From assembly GCA_039519185.1 (NCBI GenBank), contig CM076847.1, forward strand, positions 86,090,360 to 86,154,359: DNA of 64,000 nucleotides. Direction: 5' to 3'. Positions 54,712-64,000 of this stretch are shown here, in pieces (the first letter of the stretch is position 1; the number at the start of each line of letters is the position of its first letter). Origin of the DNA: Astragalus membranaceus. Lineage: Eukaryota; Streptophyta; Magnoliopsida; Fabales; Fabaceae. The notes below the pieces were generated by a model. That model was not told the origin of the DNA. It saw nothing but the letters and a program-made list of their open reading frames with translations, and did not search any database. Position numbers and translations under genes: made by a program.

Positions 54712-57227
54712 ATGACGACGAACGGCCATTTTGCGGCGAACTTTCCGATCCTTGACGGAAGAAACTACGATCAGTGGAGTATGAAGATGAAGGCGATCCT
54801 TGGTTCTCAGGATGTGTGGGATTTGGTGCAGAACGGACTAGCTCCGTTACCGGCTAACGCAACCGTTGCGCAACAAGCAACTTACAGAGAAGCCAATTTT
54901 TGAGAAAATTGCTAGATCGGAGACAAGCAAAGCAGCGTGGGACATTCTTGCGAGTTCCTACGCCGGAGATCAGAAATTGAAGAAGGTGCAACTTCAAACT
55001 CTGAGAAGACAGTATGAATTGCTAGGAGTGGAGGAGAGTGAATCGATTGCTGCGTATTTCACGAGAGTGCAAACGATGACGAATCAGATGACGTATTGCG
55101 GTGAAATGATGTCTGATGAATCAGTAGTGGAGAAGATGTTGCGTTCTTTGTCTTCGCGTTTTGATCACATCACTGTGGCGATCGAACAGGCGAAAGATCT
55201 ATCAACAATGACGATAGAAGAACTTCAAGGATCACGTGAAGCGCATGAGCAGAGGATGAATGAGAAGAAAGTGGTGAAGCCTGGCACTGAGCAAGCTTTA
55301 GCAGTGCAAACAGGGGGAAATCAAGGAGGACGTGGTAGAGGGAGAAACAATTACAGAGGAGGAAGAGGAAGAGGAAGAGGTAATTCTTATAACTCAAACT
55401 CTGCAAAATCAAACACTGGTGATAATAGTAACAGTAATGAGCAGGGAAGTAGTAGTGGTGATAGTTATAGAGGAAGAGGGAGTAGAGGTGGCAGAGGATT
55501 TAGAGGAAGAGGGAGAAGATTCGACAAGAGCCATATACAATGTTATATAACTGTGAGAAATATGGACATTTTGCTGATGAGTGCTACAACAATGTTGATG
55601 GCAATGATGCTAAAATGGCTGAAGAAGAGGAAGAGAAGGAGGAATCTCTGTTGATGGTGATTGAGGAGACAGAGAGCAGTGATGAAGTGACTGAGGAGAC
55701 AGAGAGCGGTGATGAAATAGTGCAAATGGTGACAATTAAGGAGGAAGGTGAGAGTGGTGAGCATTGGTTCCTAGACACGGGCTGTTCGACACACATGACA
55801 GGGAGGAGAGATTGTTTTATCGAACTTGACTTCTCGATCAAGAGTAGAGTGAGGTTTGCTGAAGATAGAACCATGAAAGTGGAAGGTGTCGGGAGAGTGA
55901 TGATAAGAAAGAAGGATGGCTCACTGTGCTTCATTTCTGGTGTACTGTATGTGCCAGGGATGAAGAGCAATTTGCTGAGTATTGGACAGCTATTGGAGAA
56001 GGGATACAGGATGGTGCTGGAAGATAATTCTATGAAGGTGTATGACACTGAATAGAGGTTGTTGATAAAGGCAACTCTCTCCAAGAACAAGACATTTAAG
56101 ATCGAATTGGGTGTGCTGATGCAGCAGTGCTTAGCCACAGCAGTCGACAAGGAAGAGTGGCTATGGCATTTCAGATATGGACACTTGAATTTTGGTGAAT
56201 TGAACAGGATGCAGAGCAAGACAGTAGTGAAAGCTCTGCCTCATATCCATGTTCCAAAGGATGTATGTGCAGAGTGTGTGGAGAGCAAGATGCCTAGGGG
56301 TTCCTTCAATCTAAGTGTGCCCAGTAGAGCAAAGAGGAAGCTGCAGGTGATTTTCTCAGATGTGAGTGGCCCCATATTGCATGAAACTCCTGCAGGTAAC
56401 AAGTATTTTGTTACATTTATTGATGAATTCACTAGGAAGCTTTGGATTTATTTGATTAGGAGGAAGAGTGATGTGTTGGGAGTATTCAAAAAATTCAAAG
56501 TCCTAGTCGAAAAACAATGTGGACAGAACATTGAAGTGCTAAGAACTGATGGTGGTGGAGAGTAAGTAAATACTGAGTTTAATGAGGTCTGTGAAGCTGA
56601 AGGAATAACACATGAGATCACACCTCCATACACTCCTCAGCATAATGGAGTGGCTGAGAGGAAAAATAGGACATTGCTTAATATGGTGAGAAGCATGTTA
56701 AAGAGTAAGAATATGCCTAAGAGATGGTGGGGAGAGGCAGTTAATACTGCGGCATATATCATTAATAGAAGTCCAACAAAGAGATTGGAAGACATCACCC
56801 CTGAGGAGGCTTGGACAGGTGCCAAACCAAATGTGTCACACTTCAGAATATTTGGATGTGTTTGCTTCAGACACGTGCCTGACTAGCAGAGAGCAAAGTT
56901 AGATGATAAAGGAGAAGTGATGGTTATGGTAGGCTATCATTCGACTGGAGGTTACAAATTGGTGAATCCTGTGAATAATAAAATTGTGATAAGTAGAGAT
57001 GTGGTGTTTGATGAGGGGAAGACATGGAAGTGGAGTGACAAGGGAGAAAGTTCCACTGCTGTCGAACAGAATTTATTTGATGTGCCTGCTGGTGAAACAG
57101 AGTTAGAACTTGAGGGTGAAACTGAGCCTGACGAAGAGAATGATGGTGAAGAAGGTAGTCGAGAGATACCAAGAAGATCACTGAGACAAAGACAGGTTCC
57201 TGCAAGGCTAAGTGACTGTGAGGTGAT
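54712..57227 (+). pseudogene. Ty1/copia Gag-protease-integrase, broken
   Basis: ATG at 54712, FPILDGRNYDQWSMKMK (Gag start). A frame change with loss of about 20 codons near 54890 precedes FEKIARSETSKAAWDIL. A Gly/Arg-rich RNA-binding tail follows (55320-55520). The zinc knuckle NCEKYGHFADEC carries an extra TA at about 55545 that shifts the frame. Then protease DTGCSTHM (55777), TAG at 56053-56055, GAG-pre-integrase, integrase D ... RTDGGGE, TAA at 56563-56565, PQHNGVAERKNR, TAG at 56884-56886, and an acidic linker ending VPARLSDCEVI. The RT and RNase H are missing: at 57228 the sequence turns into the LTR of an opposite-strand copia. Confidence 0.93.
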
Positions 57228-57467
57228 TGTCAAAATCATACGCACGATATTGTTCACGCAGTTCGGCCAAAGTTTGCATACGTCTGCGACTACAGAGTAG
57301 CTGTAGTTCCGTTTTATTGATTATGTCTCGATGTCCTTGAATACAATTACAAAGGAGATTAAATAGCTTTGTCTCTCAGAAAACCTAACGGGCATGGGCC
57401 AAAGCATAAACATATAAATAAATCTACCCAACTACTATTTATAGCTTCCCTATTTTCCTTATTCACA
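57228..57467 (-). repeat. Copia 3' LTR (minus-strand element), 240 bp
   Basis: On the minus strand, a polypurine tract TTTGAGGGGGGA is followed by TGTGAATAAGG at 57467, CTATAAATAG near 57443-57434, and the end ATTTTGACA at 57228. The LTR end coincides exactly with the break in the plus-strand copia, so this element inserted there. The 5' bases GTGAT at 57223-57227 would be the target duplication. Confidence 0.8.
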
Positions 57468-59031
57468 TCCCCCCTCAAATTGATGCGGGTCATCAAGGAG
57501 CATCAATTTGCTGACAAGAAACTGATGACGTGGAGAAGGAACAGCTTTGGTCAAAATGTCTGCAACTTGAAATTGAGTATTGATATTAGGGATGGATATA
57601 ACGTGATTATCATAGGCTTCACGAATTGCATGACAATCAACATCGATATGCTTAGTACGCTCATGAAAGACCGGATTTGCAACAATCTGAATGGCACTTG
57701 TATTGTCAGCATAGAGAGATGTCGGTTCGGTTTGAGAAAATCCAAGTTCACCCAAAAGGCCACAAAGCCAAAGTATTTCGGAGCATGCCGTAGACATAGC
57801 ACGATACTCCGATTCGGTTGAGGATTTAGAGACTCTCGCTTGCTTCTTACTTTTCCAAGAGATCAACGAAGAACCAAGAAACATGCACCACCCCGTGACA
57901 GAGCGGCGAGTGTCGGGACACCCAGCCCAATCAGCATCACTGTGGGGTTCCATTAGGAAAGAATAAACCCCGTTGAGAGGTACCTTTCAAGTAGCGAATA
58001 ATACGACGAACCGCTGCCAGGTGAAGATGACAAGGAGAATGCATGAACTGACTTACTTGCTGAACAGCAAATGAAATATCTGGTCGTGTAATGGTCAAGT
58101 AGTTAAGACTACCCACGAGCTGTCGATACAATAACAGATCAGTCAAAAGTTCACCCTCGTCACGGTGGTATTTAACATTAACTTCAAGAGGAGTATTCAC
58201 AGGATTAGCGGATTCGAGGCCAGTCATAGCAATAAGGTCGGTGGCATACTTATGCTGATGGAGAAATATGCCCTTAGAAGTAGAATGAACCTCGAGTCCA
58301 AGAAAATAATGTAACAGACCAAGATCTTTCATTTGAAATGAGGCTTGAAGCTTTTGTTTAACTTCCTGTATGGATGCTGCATCAGAACCCGTAATGATCA
58401 TATCATCAACATAAAGAAGGAGTAGAATAATGCCTATAGATGTGCGGTGAATGAACAAAGACGAATCATATTGACTTTGAGTAAACGAGAACCCAAGTAG
58501 AGTGGAACGGAATTTCGCATACCATGCTCTAGGTGCCTGTTTCAAACCATATAGAGATCATTTGAGCTTGCACACCCCCTTAGATGAAGAGAAAAGGCCC
58601 TGAGGGGGAGTCATATAAATATCTTCAGTCAGGCCGCCATGAAGAAATGCATTCTTGACATCCATTTGGTGGAGAGACCACCCATTAGACCCAGCTATAG
58701 AGAGCACCATTCTAACAGTAGTCATTTTAGCAACCGGTGCAAAGGTCTCATCATAATCAATACCATATTCCTGCCTGTTGCCTAAAGCAACCAATCGAGC
58801 CTTATACCGATTGAGAGATCCATCAGAATTCAATTTCACAGAATAAACTCATTTACAGCCTATGGGTTTGATACCAGGAGGGCAAGGAACAATATCCCAG
58901 GTGAAGTTGTCCTGAAGGGCCTGAAGTTCCTCATTTACGGCATTGACCCAAGACACATCTTTAACAGCCTGCAAGTAACAAGTAGGAATTCCAGTTAGAG
59001 AAGCAGTTAAAGCAGTATGTGAGGTGATAAC
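57459..59031 (-). pseudogene. Ty1/copia RT-RNase H, 5'-truncated and broken
   Basis: Minus strand. RT begins near 59031 (AVKDVSWVNAVNEELQALQ). TGA follows at about 58848-58850 where GCKW is expected. Then KARLVALGNRQEYGIDY, DVKNAFLHGGL, TGA at 58558-58560 before SLYGLKQAPRAW, the catalytic LLYVDDMIITG, RPDISFAVQQ, then a short deletion with frameshift near 57945, and RNase H (SDADWAGCPDTRRS, KSSTESEYRAMS, HIDVDCHAIRE, DILTKAV) to 57459. The Gag, protease and integrase parts and the 5' LTR are missing on the right. The C-terminus overlaps the LTR start, as is common in copia. Confidence 0.93.
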
Positions 59032-59160
59032 TCTATTTTATAAAGAGATATTCATACAATTAAACTTGAGTTATTGCTTATTTTCAAGAACATTTATATA
59101 TATTTATAGCTTATTTATCAAGGAACAAAATTTTAAATATTCAAATGGATAAAGGGCAAT
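59032..59160. other. Junction between copia and Athila-like remnants
   Basis: AT-rich and non-coding. TGTGAGGTGAT at 59015-59025 matches TGTGAGGTGAT at 57217-57227. Confidence 0.4.
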
Positions 59161-60650
59161 GATCTAGGCAAAATGCACAAATCTTGTTAGGTTTGATGTT
59201 TTTGTTCAGTGCAGCTACTGCAGGAGTGGAAACACTGCCAACACCAGGAGTGGAAACACTAAGAGTGGAAACACTGCCAACACCTGCTAAAATTCTGCAG
59301 TTTATACCAAAACATCCAAAGATCATTTCAATGCTTCCACACTTGAGTTGTGACGTCATACCTAGTCACTTAGAGCTGAGCCACTTGCAGAAGTCGGCGA
59401 TACACAGAAAAATCAAGTTGCAAGACTCAAACTTATCTAAAAGACATATGGCACTTCTCCAATGGACCTCATCTTTTGTTATGCATGCAAGCGACCAAAC
59501 CTGTGCAGCTTGCTTGATTGGTTGTCAACAAATTAACCATGTTCGGTCTCCTCAGCTGATCTTTCACGCCAAAGAAAACCCCTTGCAAGAGGAAAGCTTT
59601 CAAGCCTATAAATAGATATCATATCTTCACAAGAAAATCATCCTATCTTTCACCATCTTTCATATCTTTAAATTCTTTATCTTTCCGCTTAGTTTAGGTT
59701 TAGTTTATTTTCATTTCAAGTTTCTAAGGAGAGGAAGGTGAGGAAGTGCTTGACAACCATTCCCTTCACTTCTACTTTGAAGAAATTCATGTAAGAAATC
59801 TTTATTGTACTTCAACTTGGGAACTTAATGCAAAAGATCTTCTATTCAAGTAATCTCTACTCTTTTAAGTTCTTTTGCTTTATTATTCACTTACTTATGT
59901 TCTTTGCATATTCTTTGCTTTATAACATGAGTAACATGAGCTAAATTCCCTTAAGTTGAGATGTTCTAACCTTGTAATGAACTTCTAAATATGTTATTAT
60001 GGTTTATATAGTGTGAACACCTTAAACTCTTGCATAACACTTCTTTCAACTTATTCTGGAATTGATCACTTTAGAATAGGTAAAACTTGTAGCAGCAGAC
60101 ATGGGCTACATTTATGAACTCAAGAGTTAATAAGGACAAGTATTTAATAAAGGAAACTTTGTTAAATACATGCTAAAACCTAGACATAGGATAGCATAGT
60201 CCTTAGGATAATAAAATTACAAGAGTGAACCTATTTAGCAACTTGGATCATTGTTAGGAGGCAAGGGAGGAATTGACAAACCTTTCTTTACTGTAAAAAA
60301 CAAAGATCATAAGAGCTTGTAATGAAACTCTGAAGAGAAGTGCTGAAAGGCACAAACTGATGCACCTACATCCAGTGTTCCCACACTACATACTCCATTA
60401 AAACACTTAGAAGTAAAGTACTTGGTGAAAACATCTCAACTACTTTTTCCAACTAATTTCTCACACATTTTATTGCTTATTATTATTTTACTTACTTTGA
60501 AAACTCCAAACCAAAAATACTGAATAGTATAGACACACTAAGTGTACACTTTAAACTACAAAAATTTATAATACATAATCCCTGTGGGTTCGACCTTTCT
60601 TATCACTTTATTACTTGTGTGACTATGTATACTTGCATATAATAAACCAC
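59161..60650 (+). repeat. Probable Athila-like 5' LTR region
   Basis: Non-coding sequence ahead of the primer site with a CTATAAATAG box at 59606-59615, a likely transcription start just after it, and AT-rich U5. Repeats of GTGGAAACACTGCCAACACC occur at 59225-59283. The start of the LTR cannot be fixed without the 3' copy. The 143-codon frame at 59184-59615 has no domain and is not called a gene. Confidence 0.55.
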
Positions 60651-60660
60651 ACCAAGTTTT

Positions 60661-60679
60661 TGGCACCGTTGCCGGGGAT
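60661..60679 (+). other. Athila-like primer binding site
   Basis: TGGCACCGTTGCCGGGGAT matches the tRNA-Asp type site TGGCGCCGTTGCCGGGGAT used by Athila and some other gypsy elements, with one difference. Confidence 0.85.
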
Positions 60680-60796
60680 TATAGTAAAATTTTGTTGTTT
60701 AGATTGTTAATTTAGTGTTTTATTAGTACTATTGGTATTCTGTTTTCTGTGCAGAAACACTTAGTGCAGAAACACTCAGTGTGAAAACACTAGTTT

Positions 60797-63228
60797 ATGC
60801 CCAGAGATAGACCACCGGAATTTGATTGTGATCCAGAAATTAAGAGAAGATTTAGGAGATTGCTAAGACAGCAAAGACAAAGACAACAAGACTGCAGAAC
60901 AATGTCTCACCACAGTGAAAATGCCTCAGTAAGAGGAGGACCTAATTCACATCAACAACCTGAAGATGGACCAGATCACTGACAATAATTTATTCAAATG
61001 GGACCAATAGGTATGATTAATGATAGAGATAGACCTATGAGAGACTATGCTCAATATGACCAGCAGCACATACAAACTAGTATTGCTAGACCTCAAATTG
61101 ATGCTGTTCATTTTGAATTTAAACCTATGATGTTTCAAATGTTGCAAAAAATTGGTCAATTTGGTGGATCTCCACATGAAGATCCCCATGAGCATTTAAA
61201 GCAATTCATAGAAGTTTGTAGTAACTTTATCATTCCTGGTATTAGTGAGGATGCATTTAGGCTTAAGTTATTTCCATACTCTTTGAAAGATAGGGCTAAA
61301 TCATGGCTAAATTATATGGAGCCCAATTCTATTCATACATGGAATGAATTAGCTGAAAAATTCTTAAGCAAATATTTTCCTCCTATTAAAAATGCTAGGA
61401 TGAGACATGATATTACATCTTTTAGACAAAAAGAATTTGAATCATTATTTGAAGCATGGGAAAGATGGAAAGAACTTTTAAGAAAATGTCCACATCATGG
61501 TTTACCTGTCATTATACAAATGGAAACTTTTTACAATGGTCTAGAACCACAAACCAGAGTGATGCTTGATACATCAGCTGGTGGTGTTCTTTTGAATATG
61601 TCTTATAATAAAGCATGTGATCTTATTGACAAAATTGCTACAAAATGGTTCAAGTTGGCCTACTGAGAGGGTAAGTACTCAAAAGAGAACCTCTGGAGTA
61701 TATGAGATTAATGATATATCAGCCCTATCTGCTCAAGTAGCCACTTTAACCAATCTGATCAAACAGTGCACTAGTGCACCTACATCTAGTGTAGCAACAC
61801 CTAAAGAAAACACTGCACCAGCTATAGAACAAGCCCCTCCAGGAACTACAAGTTGTGTGTATTGTGGAGGAGGCCATCTATATGAAGAATGTCCTAGCAA
61901 CCCTGTCTCTGTCAATTATGTGTTACAATAAAAATAACAACCCTTACTCTAATACCTACAATCCAGGATGGAAGAACCACCCAAATTTTAGGTGGAACAA
62001 TTCTAATGCACCAGCACAAAGTGCACCTGCACCAAGTACTCCTCCTGGATTCCTACCTCAAAGCCAACAAAGATTAAACCCACCTGCCAGTGCCAATTCT
62101 CTAGAAGAATTGCTTAGATCATTCATTAGTGAAACTAGAATTGCTAGGCAAGCTCATGATATATCAATTAAGAACCTAGAGAACCAAGTAGGGCAATTAG
62201 CAACTGCTTTGCAGCAAAGACCAGCAGGTACTTTGCCATCAAACACAGAAGCTTCACCCTCACAAAGGCAAGGTAAGGAGCAGGTCAAAGCCATATCTTT
62301 AAGAAGTGGCAAGGATCTAACAGAACCATATGAGCTTGAAGGTACAGAAAAGGGAGAAAAAAATAAAAATGAAAAAAATTCTCAAGATGCAGAAACACCT
62401 GGTGTTCCTACATCTCCTACTCCAAGGTTAGTACCAGAATACCCTCCTCCTCCTTTTCCTCAAAGATTGAAAAAAATACATGAGGAGAAGCAATTCAGTA
62501 AATTTTTAGATGTTTTAAAACAATTGCATATCAATGTTCCCTTGATAGAGGCACTTCAACAAATGCCAAACTATGCCAAATTCATGAAAGATGTGCTTTC
62601 TAAAAGGAGAAGATTAGGGGAATTTGAAACTGTTGTTATGTCAAAAGAATGTAGTCTGATTTTACAAAACAAAATTCCAAGGAAGCTAAAGGATCCAGGT
62701 AGCTTTACAATCCCTTTCTCAATAGGTAAGTACTATACAGGAAGAGCATTATGTGATTTAGGTGCAAGCATCAATTTGATGCCCAAATATATCTTCACAA
62801 AGCTAGGGATTGGAAATGCTAAACCTACCACATTGACACTATCTTTGGCAGATAGATCAATAGCATATCCAGAAGGAATTATTGAGGATATATTGGTGCA
62901 AGTTGACAAATTTGTGTTTCCTGCAGATTTTGTTATACTTGATTTCATTGCAGATGAAGAAGTGCCAGTCATACTTGGAAGACCATTCTTGGCAACAGGG
63001 AAAACACTGATAGATGTGCAAAGAGGAGAGCTAACCATGAGAGTGAATGGTCAAGAAGTAAAATTCAATGTCTTGAATGCTTTGAAGTATCCTGCAGAGG
63101 AGAGTGAAGAGTGTTCATCAATCTCACTTGATCATTTGGTAGAGAAGCAGTTCCACAAGCAGTATGATCACCTTGCCAATGCACTAGCACCTGATGTTTC
63201 TGCATTGCCTGCTGAGGAATTCATTTAA
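60797..63228 (+). pseudogene. Athila-like Gag-protease, broken
   Basis: ATG 60797, a basic N-terminus (RRFRRLLRQQRQRQ), then two stops (60980-60991). Gag core follows at 60998-61666 (GGSPHEDPHEHLKQF, LKDRAKSWLNYM, METFYNGL, LLNMSYNKACDLI), a frameshift near 61650, a zinc knuckle CVYCGGGHLYEEC (61855-61893), and a frameshift near 61920. A low-complexity linker leads to KAISLRSGKDL and PPPFPQRLKK, then the aspartic protease with CDLGASINLMP (62752-62784) and VPVILGRPFLATG. D-L-G in place of D-S/T-G is normal for Athila. The frame stops at 63228. The order and motifs are those of Athila; the breaks make it a pseudogene. Confidence 0.93.
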
Positions 63229-63275
63229 GAAAGCATATTGCCCAAGGAACAAGCTACACCTAAGGTATGGGTATG

Positions 63276-64000
63276 ATCACCTTACCCTTTATAGATCAAA
63301 TGTTAGACAGGTTAGCAGGAAAGGAATTCTATTGTTTCTTAGATGGTTATTCAGGATACAATCAAATAGCAATTGAACCTAAGGATCAACAGAAAACCGC
63401 CTTTACTTGTCCTTATGGCACTTTTGCTTTTAGAAGGATGCCTTTTGGACTTTGTAATGCTCCTGCTACCTTTCAAAGATGCATGATGTCAATCTTTTCT
63501 GACTTCATTGAGCAATCAATGGAAGTCTTCATGGATGACTTTTCTGTTTTTGGAGAAACATTCTCATTGTGTCTTTCAAACTTAGAAGAGATTCTTCAAA
63601 GGTGTGAAGACACTAACCTAGTGCTTAATTGGGAAAAATGTCATTTCATGGTAAAAGAAGGCGTTGTGCTTGGTCATAAAATATCTAAAAAAGGTCTTGA
63701 AGTGGATAGAGCAAAGATAGAGGTAATTGAGAAACTACCACCTCCATCAACAATCAATGGGATTAGAAGTTTTTTAGGTCATGCAGGATTCTATAGGAGA
63801 TTTATCAAAGACTTTTCAAAAGTTTCAAAACCATTATGTGTGCTCTTGCAACATGATGTGCATTTTAACTTTGATAAAACTTGTATGGAATCATTTCAAA
63901 AATTGAAAAAAGCTTTAGTTACAGCACCAGTTGTAGTCACTCCTGACTGGAGTAAACCTTTTGAGCTTATGTGTGATGCTAGTGACTTTGCAGTAGGAGC
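63276..64000 (+). pseudogene. Athila-like reverse transcriptase, continues past the window
   Basis: Open to the right edge. LPFIDQMLDRLAGKEFYCF, LDGYSGYNQIAIEP, FRRMPFGLCNAPATFQ, the catalytic VFMDDFSVFG (63523-63552), VLGHKISKKGLEVD, GHAGFYRRFIKDFS, and the beginning of RNase H (FELMCDASDFAVGA). The N-terminal RT fingers (roughly 150 codons, including the segment with the first catalytic region) are missing between the protease stop at 63228 and 63276, so an internal deletion joined protease to mid-RT in another frame. Confidence 0.93.

Noticed and set aside
59184..59615. 143-codon frame in the Athila-like LTR region
   Set aside because: Starts within short repeats, contains the TATA box at its end, and has no recognisable domain.

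Overview
The window is repeat-rich plant nuclear DNA, almost certainly from a dicot. The evidence is Ogre/Tat, Athila and Ty1/copia retrotransposons, a plant hAT, a Helitron end, tRNA-derived SINEs, a plant mobile domain (PMD) remnant and a receptor-like-protein (RLP) remnant. A Mutator-type element with GGCTTAAATAC termini and a very large Ogre with an intron fit a legume, but that is inference. I find no intact host gene. The only host-type coding sequences are a broken leucine-rich-repeat RLP (47.2-48.5 kb) and a PMD fragment (43.0-43.4 kb).

Layout. 1.4-5.9 kb: minus-strand Ty1/copia Gag-Pol pseudogene with a remnant 5' LTR. 5.9-13.5 kb: AT-rich DNA with two SINEs of one family, a Helitron 3' end, an 818-bp hAT with 8-bp target duplication, a truncated LINE tail and two clusters of an AAACGGATTTATCTA motif. 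13.5-14.1 kb: 5' end of another minus-strand copia. 14.5-40.5 kb: a nest. An older minus-strand Ogre/Tat-like element (LTR pieces at 14.5-15.3, 33.4 and 34.6-36.3 kb; 3' UTR from 36.3 to beyond 40.5 kb) was split by a young 18.2-kb plus-strand Ogre (15264-33438) and by a 1.16-kb Mutator-like element (33486-34645). 42.3-43.4 kb: LTR fragment abutting the PMD remnant. 43.9-52.5 kb: segmental repeats carrying a foldback element and copies of one LTR, around the RLP pseudogene. 52.7-54.2 kb: poly(A)-ended retroposons. 54.3-59.0 kb: two decayed copia elements in opposite orientation. 59.2-64.0 kb: an Athila-like gypsy element running off the right edge.

The young Ogre is nearly intact: two LTRs of about 3.1 kb with few differences, a tRNA-type primer site, ORF1 (one frameshift), gag-protease with a G-patch, a 200-bp spliceable intron whose removal keeps the frame, and RT, two RNase H domains and integrase with one in-frame stop.

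The most unusual signal is non-coding. Four sets of small hairpins in these Ogre-type elements keep base pairing while their sequence changes: in U5/leader RNA (17.63-18.77 kb), just after the pol stop codon (28.87-28.95 kb, and again in the older element at 39.76-40.49 kb), in the 3' UTR array (29.68-30.12 kb), and more weakly in the older element's 3' UTR array (36.4-38.3 kb). This looks like conserved RNA structure with no assigned role.
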